NCBI GenBank assembly: GCA_918807975.1
Contig: OU964922.1
Span: 31,918,329-31,982,328, forward strand
Direction: 5' to 3'
Length of the DNA stretch: 64,000 bases
Source of the DNA: Aplidium turbinatum
Lineage: Eukaryota > Chordata > Ascidiacea > Aplousobranchia > Polyclinidae
Numbering within the stretch: position 1 is the first letter of the stretch; every line of letters starts with the position of its first letter. Positions 53,353 to 63,815 of the stretch are shown here, in pieces. Made by a program: the position numbers and the translations under genes. A model generated the notes under the pieces. The model was not told the origin of the DNA, ran no database searches, and was given only the letters and a program-made list of their open reading frames with translations.

Positions 53353-53518
53353 TGTTGTGTCTGCCTAACCTGCTTTACACAACTTGATAGTTCAGATTTA
53401 ACATAGCACTTGTATTTGCGTGGCGGAACAAAGAATCCAAACAGCGAGACACGAGTCATTTATATACTAGCACGTTACGGGTTTCCAATACAGATTATGT
53501 AAATACACAGACACTACA
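53353..53518 (-). repeat. 5' LTR of the gypsy element
   Basis: 166 bp, TGTTGTGTC to CACTACA on the + strand, identical by eye to 49122-49287; flanked outside by the GGTAC duplication. Confidence 0.95.
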
Positions 53519-53740
53519 GGTACCACATTCACAGGAGAAGGAAAAGGCCATTCCCCATTGGTGCATGGTTGAGCGGAAAAGCCCGACGCCCTTACGGAGA
53601 CGGTTGAGGCGCACCCATACCTGTCTTGGTAGTGTTAGACCGATGGGGCGTGTGTCGGGGATGAACGAATAGAGTCTGGTGGCGGTTGACTTCCATTCAG
53701 AACTCCATTTATGGTCCGCCCAAGCAGTCAAGAGACTCAT
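53519..53740 (-). pseudogene. LINE C-terminal fragment, proximal half split by gypsy
   Basis: The minus strand reads LTAWADHKWSSEWKSTATRL, then LPRQVWVRLNRLRKGVGLF and MHQWGMAFSFSCECGT, the WVRLNRLRxGxG...W.....C.CG module of the LINE tail. It ends exactly at the gypsy target site, and the remainder (DHIxxDC) resumes at 49121 downward. Confidence 0.85.
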
Positions 53741-53825
53741 TTTGCATTAGTTTGGTCGAAAAAACGTCATATTTTGCATCGTAGCCTACAAAGAAAACGT
53801 ACTATTACACCTTTACTTTGAGTGG

Positions 53826-53975
53826 GCATAGGTGCTGTAGGAAAAGCGGTCGAGAGAAAGAAACTGGCCACCCTGCTTTCCTTGGTTCCAAAGGCTTAGA
53901 ACAATGAGAACGTTATTTTCTCATCCTCGACACTTAGAAATAAGCATGGAACCTCCTTTACCTTTGACAAAGGAA
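53826..53975 (+). mobile_element. SINE body fragment, TACAATGAGAAC family
   Basis: GAAAAGCGGTCGAGAGAAAG, GAAACTGGCCACCCTGCTTT, CCAAAGGCTTAGAACAATGA and GAGAACG, then CCTCGACACTTAGAAATAAG and CATGGAACCTCCTTTACCTT, matching the body and tail of the SINE at 16087-16337. The tRNA-like head is absent. Confidence 0.75.
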
Positions 53976-54399
53976 AGTGAAAAGCAGAAATATCGACCTT
54001 GGGAGATGATCACTGATCAGCTCCCAGGCAGTCAGCCGGAAAAAAATCGTTTGCGCAACTGCCTGAATACGATGGAAGACAAACATTTACAACTGATTTT
54101 TATTGCACTTTTAATTTAAAACAAGTTTTCATTGATTAACATAATACATGCTTCAGCACCAGTGTTGTACGCGCCTATGAAATAAATTGTCAGCGTCAGC
54201 GCGAATTGCTTAAAAACTTTACGGCGTAAAGTACTGCGTAAGCTCATAAAAAAATTGTCAGCGTCAGCGCTAATTTCTAGCGCTATTTTAGCCAGGGTCT
54301 CACAAAACGGAAGTCTTTCAACAAAGTTTAGGCTAACAATAGCTATAAATAAAGAGCAGGTTTTATGTTTTGAGACTGTATTGTAACTAGCTGCTTTAG

Positions 54400-54555
54400 C
54401 TTATTAGTTATTTCCTTGTAGAAACACAAGCATTTCAAAACGTTTGCCTGACAATCTGCTGCGTTTGGGACGCATAATATCCTTTCCAAGTGAAAACATG
54501 CGTTCCACAGCAGCGCTGAATGGTAGGCTATTGGTGTGTTGTATTTCAAAAACAA
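54400..54555 (-). pseudogene. hAT transposase dimerisation fragment
   Basis: The minus strand gives NTPIAYHSA in one frame and, after a 1-2 bp frame change near 54515, AAVERMFSLGKDIMRPKRSR followed by LSGKRFEMLVFLQ. This is the hAT C-terminal signature (LPxSxAxVERxFSxGxxIxxPxRxxLxxxxFExLxFLxxN). No upstream transposase is left except possibly scraps beyond the nested MITEs, so the element is dead. Confidence 0.8.
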
Positions 54556-55064
54556 GTCTTGAAAACGTTTACTCGGAAAGGTATCACTGTTCCAAGCGTG
54601 CTGTGATGGCTTAGCTGCTTAGCATATCTTTTAACGAGGTCCACTGCACCAACATCGCTCTTTTCAAAGGCATAGAAGTTAAAAGCACCCTAAATTAAAT
54701 CATAAAAGTTGGTTATTCTCCTGTCTGGGGGGGGGGAGGTAGGCCTATAGCGTAGCAAAAGCAGTTTTGAAAAAAGCCCGGGTGTTTTGTGTTTTTTAAA
54801 AACTATTTGAAAAAGGTAGTAGCCTATCACGCTTGCACTTCAAATAGACTTTGGAGTGGACGCAGGAGCCGGAGTCAATACTTTCGGAGCAGAAGCGGAG
54901 CCGGAGTAAAAAAATCTGACTTCGTTCACCTCTGCTAGGCATGTGGTGAATGCAAAAGTAAATGAAGAAAGATTATTGGTCAGATGATTAATTTGATTAT
55001 GTTTTAACAAGATGTTATGTTTGAGCCTTGGTAGAGAGCTTGACTTGTATCAGATATATGCAGG

Positions 55065-55894
55065 CAGCGGCGTACGCAGGGGGGGGCATTGGGCCATGGC
55101 CCCCTCCCCCCCTTAAAAATGTTTTAGTAGTTAACGACGTAGATTAAGGCATGTAATATGTTTTGCATTGCTCTGTCAAAGCAATTTCTGTAACAATGTT
55201 ATTTTATAGACTAAGCCAATACAAAACACATGGCCCAATCCACTTACCCCACCCCAGGTATGCCAATGTAGGCTAGCATAGTGTTCTGTAAGCCTAATAT
55301 AGTGATTAGTGAGAGAGAAATGGATAAAGTCTAACCTAAAACCATACTGGGATATCATGAAGACGTCTGGGATATCAATGGCCAGTGGTGTAGCCAAGGG
55401 GGTGGGGGGTTACAACCCCACTTTGGCACGCGGGTGACGTCACGATATTGAGAATGATGCTTTCAGTCACTTTATGCTTGGGAATGATGCTTTCAGTCTA
55501 AAAAAAACTTGCCTAATTTTAAACAAAACTGCATTAAAAGAGCGAGTTTTGCCAATACCAAACATTCAAACATCTCAGTCAGGAATTAACAACAAGAAAA
55601 CATTGAGACTTAGCTTTATTTCCGAAAAATGCCGAAGAAAACATGATCTTATCCTTTTGCTATGCCACCTGACAGCACCATTTTACAGGAATATTCATAC
55701 CCACATTTTTGTTGAAAATGCTCTCAGAATGCACCAAATTCAAAGTAATTTTTCAAAATTTTCTGGGGGAGACCCCCAGACCCCCCGCCGCTAGGTGTCA
55801 TCTTAAGCGAAAACGCCGCCCCCTTTAAAAATTCCTGGCTACGCTACTCTCAATGCCCCCCCCCCCCGTTGAGAAAATCTTGCGTACGCCACTG
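55065..55894. mobile_element. hAT-type MITE, GCGTACGC family, nested
   Basis: Ends CAGCGGCGTACGCAGGGGGG and TCTTGCGTACGCCACTG. Flanks TATGCAGG (55057-55064) and TATGTAGG (55895-55902) agree at 7 of 8. GGGGGGGGCATT / AATGCCCCCCC runs lie inside both ends. It hosts the MITE at 55383-55849. Confidence 0.88.
55383..55849. mobile_element. hAT-type MITE, GTGTAGCC family, nested
   Basis: Ends CAGTGGTGTAGCCAAGGGGG and CCTGGCTACGCTACTC, with flanks TCAATGGC (55375-55382) and TCAATGCC (55850-55857), 7 of 8 alike. Related by its ends to the 21011-21703 MITE (GGCGTAGCCAGGGG). A long open frame at 55474-55794 matches no transposase motif, and I treat it as chance. Confidence 0.82.
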
Positions 55895-55914
55895 TATGTA
55901 GGCCTAACACTCAG

Positions 55915-56035
55915 TAACGTTAACGGATTTAACATTTTTTATTAAACACACAAAAAAAAAACAATTAAATCCAACGTTTTCGACACCATAGTGTCCTCAT
56001 CAGAAATAATTATAGGCTACATCTAAGAGAAATAA
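55915..56035 (-). repeat. CGAAAACGTT repeat, copy 3, hammerhead-like remnant
   Basis: On the minus strand CTGATGAGGACACTATGGTG followed by TCGAAAACGTTGGATTTAAT. It has CTGATGA, a GACAC/GTGTC hairpin and a GAAAACGTT core like a hammerhead, but there is an extra G before stem II and the base at the expected cleavage position is G, so I call it a remnant or look-alike. Confidence 0.4.
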
Positions 56036-56709
56036 ATAAATTTGAAAACTTTATATTAAAGCTGTACAAGCGACACCTCTCAACAGCACCATCAACAACT
56101 GACACACGAATTCAATGCAGGATACACAAATTGGCGAGGGACAGATCACATGATATGCACAACATAAAACACTAAATAATAGTTTTTTTGTCGCCTGATG
56201 CTATTATTGCGCACAGATATCCAATTCTACAGTAATAAGTTGTATGATGTGCAATACGCCTAAGCAAACATTACGCGTTTTGCCCAAGACAAAGGGGGCC
56301 CGGAGTAAGAGGGGGGCCGGAGGGACTCTTCGTACCCCTAGTGAAAATTTCTCTCAGAGGCCCTGCCTTCAACCACCGCGATGACATTCATTAATTTTTC
56401 GCTTTCTCTCTCTGATCCCTCGTTCTCGATATCAGTGATCACCATTTGGCGAACTTCTTCCGCTTGTATTCCAGGTACCGGTAGCTATTCCAACCAACGC
56501 GAAATCGGGTAATTCGGATGAGTCGCGCTGGCCAGAATACATTGTGAAACTCTTATTGTGAAACGAGATTTTCCATGAAAACCAAAAAATGACGCATAGC
56601 GCTTGACGCTTAAAATCGGCAAAATAATTGACGGCACTATCACTTCCGTCAACTAAAAAATAAACTGACGGCGCTAGCCTCAGCGTCAACGTACAACACC
56701 GTTCAGCAC

Positions 56710-57567
56710 CAACAGCAGAATCTTACTTGAATGGAAGCAATTTAAAAAACGCGGGATACAAGCACGATCATGAAAGGCACGCAATGAAAGCGTCAGCAGT
56801 TATTCTGGATTCACAGAAGTAACAGTTCTTCAACGAATGAGTCATGTTCTGGCTTTACACAGAAATTGATAAATTGACAGCCTCTCATGTAGTCTACCAC
56901 GCAACTGTCATGCAGAAAACAACTCAACACAACATAATTAGCCATATTCCCATCTTTCGCATACTTTAGGTAAGTGAAAAGCGTGGCAAACATCCACACA
57001 ATTTAACTGGAAAATACTCAGCTTTTCCACAACAAATTTTCGGCCATAGTTAGGAGCATGAGATCCTTTAGAGCAGTGCTTTCCAACCGGTGGGTCACGA
57101 CCCATTGGTGGATCGCGAAGCTATTTCAGGTGGGTCGCGAAGCATTTCTAAATGTCACTGAATGTTAAAATTTTCTATAAAATGCCGCCATTACTATGGA
57201 TCTCACAAGCCGCAGTTTGGTCTTGAACAGTACTGCGCCTTCGCCATCCCTACTCTTATCTTCACTTCATTTGTAGACTTTCCATTTTCATGAATTGTGC
57301 ACCCTGTTTTCTATTAGATTGGGAAATAATTGCATTATCATTACGTAACAATTATGCAACAATGTAACAATTAGATGTGTTGTGTCGCATGAACTATTTC
57401 AGTACGTAGCCTACACCAGTATAGTCTGGGAGCCAACTGCCATTTTTCCCCTTAACCTTGCAGTGCTGTATTAAGTTTTTTTCACTGTTGATTTTGGTAG
57501 CCAAGGGTCTCTATTTTCGGAAACTGCTTGATGACATGTTGTCACCTTTGAGCAATTTGAGAAATTC
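56710..57567. other. Intergenic, no gene seen
   Basis: AT-rich. One hAT-like end (CAGTGCTTTCCAACCGGTGG, 57076) is followed by GGGTCACGACCCATTGGTGG and GGTGGGTCGCGAAGC; no partner end was found in the window. Otherwise nothing is supported. Confidence 0.5.
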
Positions 57568-57921
57568 AAGATGGCCACCATTACCTAGAAATGACCATAT
57601 AACTCTCTATCCATTCACCTTAGGAAAGTAATTTCTGTCTCTATACCTAAGTTGTAGGGGTCAAGCTATCCATTAGAACTAAGTGTTACGTTAATATCGT
57701 ATTACATAATGGTAATTTCTAAGATGGCGTCCAAAATGGTGTCCAAGATGGCCGCTATTACCTAGAAATGACCATAACTCCCTAACCATTCCCTTTAGGA
57801 AGGTGATTTTTGTTTCTATACCTAGGTTGTAGGGTTCAAGCTATCCATTAGAACTAAGTATTACGTCAATATCGTATTATATAATGGTAATTTCCAAGAT
57901 GGCGTCCAAGATGAACATATC
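57568..57921 (+). repeat. 177-bp tandem repeat, two copies
   Basis: Unit 1 (57568-57744) and unit 2 (57745-57921) both start AAGATGGCC and contain ATTACCTAGAAATGACCATA, ATACCTA(A/G)GTTGTAGGG, TCAAGCTATCCATTAGAACT, AA(G)TATCGTATTA and GGTAATTTC(T/C)AAGATGGCG. AAGATGG/CAAGATGGC also recurs every few tens of bp. They lead straight into the coding remnants of the next feature and are probably its 5' subterminal repeats. Confidence 0.9.
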
Positions 57922-60900
57922 GTCTCCCAACGGAAAGTCATCCACCCATTCCCTTGCCATGCTGATCACACAACCAGATAGTAACAGCAGTGAAACAGTC
58001 CAAGAAGACACTATTAGACGTGTGAAAAAGAAAGATATGATTGAGGCACTAGAGTATGACGTCGAAGTAAAGAGATATAATGGTCCCAAGAAGCCTCCGA
58101 TGCAATGAGCAGTTCAGCCCTTGCGTATGCTGGCACAACAAGTAATTTCAAAGGGAAGAACCACTCCAGTGAGATGGACTTTGCGTTCCTTCAAGACATG
58201 AACAGCGCACTAGATTGTCCTGAGTACAATGAGTACAATACTTGGGATGCATGTCGACAGGGTCATTTAGCACAACCAAAGACGTCGGCTGTTTACCTTC
58301 CCTTAATAGATATGATCCCGTCACACCCAGATGCCATGATCATATCAATGGTCTACACACTACACACAATGGTGCACAGGTCTACACACGCAATGTCGGG
58401 CAACGGTTCGTAGTTTTTACTTGTGATCTGCAGCTGTACAAGATCGCTCTAAAAGTTCAGTGGACTTATCCAGACAGGTTCTCAAATGTTATTCTACGGT
58501 TGGGAGGGATGCACTCTCTAAGGAGCTTCATTGGATCTATCGGGACACTGATGGCTAATACCGGTCTGTCAGATATAATGTCCTCTGTGTTTGGCGGTGT
58601 GTTGAAAATGCTCACAGGGATAAAGTTTCCCCAGAACGTCAGAGCATTGCGAATGGTAGCTGAAGAGGCACTTCGCGGAATCATTCAAGATAAACCCATT
58701 ATATTGCAGTGGTGACCTCATGCAAATTCTCAAAACCGAAGCCAACAAGAGTCAAACTATCAAATTTTGGGTCGATGTCTTGATTAAACCTGTCCTGCTC
58801 ACCATGATGTTCGTACGGGCTGAGTGCGAAAGTGACTGGCCACTTCATTTGGCAACCTACAAGCAAATGCTACCATACTTCTTTGCTGCGGGGCATGTTA
58901 ACAATGCGAGATATGAGTTGTGCTACCTTCGTGAGATGGAACGGCTACCACAAGAGGTGTTGTCACACTTTATGAAGGGTAAGCATGTTATACACCACTC
59001 TGCTGGCTTATGGAATGGCATCTGGAGCGATATGATGATTCATACGACCTTCATGCGGCGTGGGCATGCTCCTGGGGGGATAGTTGGCACCACGCTTAAG
59101 CCAGAAACGCTGAAGGCATGGGCCTTTAGTTTGCATGCATCCAGCAGGTTGGAATCTGATCTGGATGACATAACGGATGAGAACACTCAGAGTAAGGTGG
59201 TGACAACACACAAAGAAGAGGCAAAAGCCAGGATTGCTAAAGACAAGAAAGACTGAGATGGAATAAGACAAAAACTCGACACTTGCATTAATCCTTTAAA
59301 TTCTGCGCCACACCCCAGTGGTATGGTCAATGTAGTTAGCGGCCAGATTGGTTCAAGTAAAGTCAATGCCCACAATACTGTCACAATCGGGACTGAACAA
59401 ATGGCAGTTTTCGAAAATCGGTTACCGCAGGGACTTTATGAAACCATCACGAAAAAAGTTGTTACTATGGATCATGCAAGGAAACATGTGAAGGTCGGAG
59501 CTGTGAAAGTATTTGATACCAACTTGATTTACACAAGGGTAATTGGGCTTACAGGTTATTGGGCGGGGCATTGACATTTAAGGATGTGCTTGGTCATGAA
59601 CTTGCGCCAGTTCCAACGTCCATGTTAGATGATACTGGAGATATCAGGATTGCAAAATCTAAATCTACTTTGAAAAAAATTCTCCAAGTTGAGGTGTCTG
59701 ATAGAGTTGCTGGTGATGCCAATGTTAGTGTTCTCGATGGCTCAGCAATACTTTGGGTAGTTCCTTGGCCTGCTGATGCCATATGAAAAAGGTTATGGGT
59801 CGAGGACGTGTATCTGATATTTGACAGATATTACGATTACAGCACGAAGAGTGTTACCAGAGGATCTAGGTCAACTGATGTCAGTAGGGATCACCATTTG
59901 CGAGTCAACAGTAAACTTCTAGCGCAGAAGATTCCATTAACCTCTTCCAAAAACAAGAAGCAACTGATGCAACTGATAGTTGAAGGTTTTGTCCAGGATA
60001 AAAAGTTTCATGAGGACAACACACAGCATCATAAGTTAGTGGTAACAGGAGCAGATCCGGTGCCAATCGAAATCAGCGAAGGTGAAGTTGTCATCTCACG
60101 GCAGATCTGTCAGCTTCACACGAAGAAGCAGACAACATCATGGTCCTGCAGGTCTTGAGTTGTGCCGCGCAAAATGAGGAAAGCAAAATCACTGTTGTTG
60201 CCGATGACACTGACATCTTTGTAGCCTACTGTTGCTGCATTATCATCACATGTCAAATCTCAAGAAAGGTGTATTGATGGAGTTCCTCATCATAGGAAAG
60301 GCGATGCTTGATATAGGAAAAACTGTGCAGAAGCATTGTCAGATTGTTGAAGGAATACTCCCGGCATATGTACTTTCTGGCTGTGACACCGTCGCCTCCT
60401 TTTTTAAAATTGGAAAGGCTACTGCATTCAAAACACTTCAATGATCGGGGCACTCACTTAACTTGTTGGGTGCACCAGGGCATTCTATGAAATCTGTTAT
60501 TCAACAGGCTACCTCCTTCATTTTCGCGTGCTATGGACAAACAGACTGAAATACAATGTCAGAGACAAGGTTAAAGGTATGGCTGTCACAAACATGCAAA
60601 GGGTCATCAACACGGAAATTGTGTACCTTGCCACCAACAACTGAGGCATTCAAAGAGAATGTTAAAAGAGCTCACTATCAGACTTTGGTATGGCAGTCAC
60701 TAGAAGCGCAGAATCCACCCAAGTTGGACCCAATGAAATATGGTTGGGTAAAGGATGACCAAAACAAGTCTCTTCAACCAGTCACCCTACCTGATGAAGT
60801 CGAACTAGCCCCACAGATGGTACTACGTCTAATAAAATGTGGATGCCACAGTACTACTCCATGCAGTTCATGTGCTGGTAGTTGCAACTCTGCAAACATG

Positions 60901-60970
60901 AAATGCACAATATTTTGCGCCTGCTATAATCAGGGTTACTGTTGTTACGGCCAATCTCTGTACAAATCAA
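57884..60970 (+). pseudogene. Unclassified repeated gene (PIN-like plus CXC-like), broken
   Basis: A run of + strand reading frames, in order and without a gap, reads as one protein family but is broken in several places (about six to eight). Recognisable parts: a conserved block with LGGMHSLRSFIGSIGTLM (about 58500); a block with ECESDWPLHLATYKQMLPYF and GLWNGIWSDMMI (about 58810-59040); a linker with ELAPVPTSMLDD (about 59600); a block with LIFDRYYDYSTKSVTRGSRS (about 59812); DDTDIFV (about 60205); LPAYVLSGCDT (about 60360); and a cysteine cluster KCGCHSTTPCSSCAGSCN to CACYNQGYCC (60835-60945). The DDTD and SGCDT pair resembles PIN/FEN-type nuclease acidic motifs. I recall the wording from uncharacterised proteins in many aquatic invertebrates. 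Class and function unknown; it may be a mobile element gene. Confidence 0.75.
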
Positions 60971-60981
60971 ACGTCATATAA

Positions 60982-61570
60982 AACCGTTCAGGTCTACTGA
61001 ATCTTACGTCATGGAAATTCCTAAAAAATGAGCCAAGATTGCACCATTGTTCGTAAGACTTGTATCACACCTGTTGAGAATTACTTCACAATGTTTCACT
61101 ATGACGTCATAGTAACTGCGTACGTGAGTTTGAGATATTGCAATGTATTCAGTGCTTCCACTTCGAAGGATTTTATCCCGAAATCGGGATTTTTCAACGT
61201 TTCGAAGGATAAAAAAAGGAATGAAGATAGAAAGGATTTTTTAAGGATTTTTAACAATTTTACAAGGAAAATTTGTCTTAAAAAAGGAATTGTTGTTTTT
61301 AGCAATTTTAAAGAAAATTTTATTAATATTCCCGTTCAAAAGTTCTAACAACGACTGGAATAACGATGATCAGCTGGTTTCCGTCGTCACTCGCCATCCG
61401 AAACCCCCTCTTACTCTCTTTCCCATTCTCGCCTCTCTGTCACTTGATTTCTTTTCTCGCCATTTTGGGAATTGGACGTGAGTTCAGCAGACTGCAGTGA
61501 GTGAGTTACCGTAGTTCTCAATTCTTTTAGTTAAAATTAGGTAATTGTTTGATTTACAGTTGAACTTGAG
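60982..61570. other. Intergenic, no gene seen
   Basis: An A-rich GGATTTTTTAAGGATTTTTA stretch (about 61220-61310) resembles low-complexity slippage. No inverted repeat matching the left side of the preceding element was found, so its right boundary is unknown. Confidence 0.5.
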
Positions 61571-61639
61571 TAGCAATGACAAAGTTCACTGAGCTTCGAC
61601 GTACAGTTAGGTGTGATCTTCTTCTTCTCTCGTTTGACT

Positions 61640-62180
61640 TGTAGCAGCTTAGATTGGCAATGCCTCATCGTGCAGCCAAGATACGGTAGTTGGGTCCAGT
61701 TGTCGAATACCAGTGATTCCACTTGGGGGTCGTAAGATGGAACATTCGTGGAGTATGTGTTGCATTGTTTGTTCTACCGCTCCGCAGACACATATCGGCG
61801 AATTATGCAATCCCCACCTAAACAGATTAGCTCCAGTACAGCCAACGTCACATCTGATCCTGTTCAACGTGACCCATGCCTTTCTTGAGAGGTCTGCTCC
61901 AGGAGGGATGGAGAGTGCTGGCATAACTGAAAACTGGGGAGGGATATGTGGCAGCTCGTTCCATTCTTGGGCCCATGTTTCCATGCAGCTGAAGTTCTTA
62001 TCCACAAGTTGTATAGCATATCGATGGAATGGGCGCCTTGATGATAGGCGTTGAGGTCTGACTGGTCCATTTGTTTGGGAGTGACTGTGGAGAAGGTGTT
62101 GAGGATCGAGTCTCGCATGTAGAGCCAGTTTGTAAGAGGCTTCTTCCCTACGGACATGAGCAGGAGCAATGCCAGCCAAA
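61640..62180 (-). pseudogene. LINE C-terminal region, longest copy
   Basis: A 176-residue open frame on the minus strand: GIAPAHVRREEASYKLALHA (after the reverse transcriptase of jockey-like LINEs), HRYAIQLVDKNFSCMETWAQ, LSRKAWVTLNRIRCDVGCTG, NLFRWGLHNSPICVCGAVEQ and TMQHILHEC. The C-x-C-x8-H-x4-C arrangement is a zinc-knuckle. Everything 5' of this, including the reverse transcriptase, is absent. It is the best intact template here for the tails at 22726-23009/27951-28138 and 48870-49121/53519-53740. Confidence 0.85.
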
Positions 62181-62297
62181 GTTGGCAGATAGGTGTGATA
62201 GTTAGGTGTGATAAGCTTAGGCTAGTGGTAGTGGTATCCTTCCGGTTTAGAAAAGTTAGTTTTTGCCTATTCTAACTTATTATGATGTCATAATAAT

Positions 62298-63807
62298 GGT
62301 TATAGGTGAATTGTTCGTAAACAGTTTTCCGTAAAAGCAATTCTTCGTAAAGCAATTCTTCGTAAAGCAATTCTTCGTATACATCAATTCTTCGTATAGG
62401 TGAATTGTTCGTAAACAGGTGATAGGTCAATTGTTCGTGAACAATTTTTCGCAACAGCAAGGTTTGTCTTGCAATTTCCGATGAAGGTGCATAACTGCAT
62501 AATGCAACTTTTCCTGAATAACCAAGTTACGAGACATAAACAAATAAGCACAATGAAAAAGCGCATTTTTTGTTATTTATTGGAATACAACAATTGTCTG
62601 TGTTTAGCAATTCTTTGCTTACACTACCAATACTACTTTAAGTAACTTCGTACAAATTGTCCACAAGCCAAGTTTAGTATGAAGTATTGTGTGCAATTCC
62701 ACGCAAGTAGGCTAATCACAAATTTCATCATCTTGAAAGTCTTGACGCCAGGTTCGGACGACTCTAGTTAGTCTTTCTGCACTGTCCTTGTACTTCTTCT
62801 TTGGAAGGAGTCCTGCCTGGCCACTGACATACTGTTCAATGCGAACCTCATTTAGGTTTTGCTCTCGCTTAATTGCAGATATGAACTTCCAAATATCTGG
62901 ATGATTTGCAGATACCTGGAACATGAACCCTCTGTGCCGTCCTTCAATGCTATTATTAGTTTTGGGAAGGCCACTGAGGACGCCATCATAGCAGTTCCAC
63001 ATTTGAATTGCAAACATTGGAGGACGGCGCCCTTGACGACGATCTGGGCGCCCAACCCAAGTGTCTTCAAAGTAGTCAATTACTGGCTGAGCAACACCTG
63101 GTAATACATTCCCATCGTTTTTCTCCAACTGCACTGGCACAAATGGAAGAACCAGCCACGGTGAGTTGAAAGTGGGTACTCTCTGCTTACTGCATTGACC
63201 ATGGTCATCTCAAAGTCAGTCATGATTGTCTCTGGAACAGCAACAGCAGGTAACAACTCCATGAATGTATATCCCTCTCCTTTTGTCCCCCAGCAGGGCA
63301 TACACCAGAGGCACTGAAGTGTTTTCCGTCAGTCCGTGTATTGTGTAAAGCTGTTCAAACAGTGAAGGCATTGTCTTGAAGGTGCCGTCAGCATACCAGT
63401 GCTTTGAACGGGCAAGGAGCTGCAGATTTCTTTCGGTGGCACAATTATGTGTTTAAGCACAATTAGCACATCTCTAGCATATAGGCTACCCTAATTGATT
63501 GTTCGTAAACAATTGTAACTGTTTTTTTAAAAAAAAGCTGTAGCTTAACTTTTATGAACATTTGTTTACGAACAATTAGTATTACGGTCAATTGCATGCC
63601 CGAAGAATTGCTTTACGAAGAATTGCTTTACGAAGAATTGCTTTTACGAAGAATTGCTTACGAACAATTAGTACTGTATTACGGTCAATTGCATGCCCGA
63701 AGAATTGCTTTACGAAGAATTGCTTTACGAAGAATTGCTTTTACGAAGAATTGCTTACGAACAATTGTTTTACAAAAAACTGTTTACGAAGAAAACGTCG
63801 GACACCC
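62298..63807 (-). mobile_element. MULE DNA transposon with hairpin-array ends
   Basis: Left end GGTTATAGGTGAATTGTTCG, right end (reverse complement) GGGTGTCCGACGTTTTCTTC; exact 8-bp duplication ATAATAAT at 62290-62297 and 63808-63815. Each side carries an array of degenerate ACGAAGAATTGCTTT/ACGAACAATTG units, inverted with respect to the other side (62310-62456, 63490-63790); an 85-bp block is itself duplicated on the right (63575-63660 and 63670-63760). Between them lie the remains of a MULE transposase. Confidence 0.93.
62712..63465 (-). pseudogene. MULE transposase
   Basis: The minus strand reads RNLQLLARSKHWYADGTFKT (first catalytic D in DGTF), FEQLYTIHG, PLVYALLGDK, then after a frame change near 63300 GYTFMELLPAV, MTDFEMTMVNAV (second D), WFFHLCQCSWRK, then in another frame PVIDYFEDTWVGR, PPMFAIQMWNCYDGV and LPKTNNSIEGRHRGF (catalytic E), ending in a helical tail. 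The DDE triad residues are all visible, but at least two frame changes occur and the stretch between FHLCQ and the YFEDTW block is shorter than in intact MULE transposases, so an internal deletion is likely. It moved, or moves, copies with these ends, including 47321-47593. Confidence 0.9.
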
Positions 63808-63815
63808 ATAATAAT

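Larger units (their letters stand above)
49122..53518 (-). mobile_element. Ty3/gypsy LTR retrotransposon, very young, near whole
   Basis: Two 166-bp LTRs (49122-49287 and 53353-53518; TGTTGTGTC...CACTACA) that look identical by eye, with exact 5-bp duplication GGTAC (49117-49121, 53519-53523). Next to the 5' LTR the minus strand gives TGGCGACGAGGATAGTAGG as primer-binding region; next to the 3' LTR a purine tract AAAAGGAAAGAGA. Gag, protease, reverse transcriptase, RNase H and integrase parts are all present in order, carried by two overlapping reading frames. It looks nearly whole, with about one break at most, unless the family shifts frame by design. Identical LTRs mean a recent insertion. 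Confidence 0.95.
54160..56701 (-). mobile_element. hAT element with decayed transposase, hosts two MITEs
   Basis: Ends CAGTGTTGTACGCGCC and CGTACAACACCG, with exact 8-bp duplication TTCAGCAC (54152-54159, 56702-56709). TGTCAGCGTCAGCGC words repeat near the left end (54188, 54259) and TGACGGC/CAGCGTCAACG near the right. A hAT dimerisation peptide lies at 54400-54555, minus strand. It is interrupted by 55065-55894. Confidence 0.93.

Noticed and set aside
55474-55794. 106-residue open frame as a small gene.
   Set aside because: It lies wholly inside a non-coding MITE and shows no recognisable motif.
57076-57140. A full hAT element starting CAGTGCTTTCCAACCGG and containing the 57.9-61 kb gene.
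   Set aside because: No reverse-complement end (GGTTGGAAAGCACTG) was found downstream and the coding blocks are not hAT-like.
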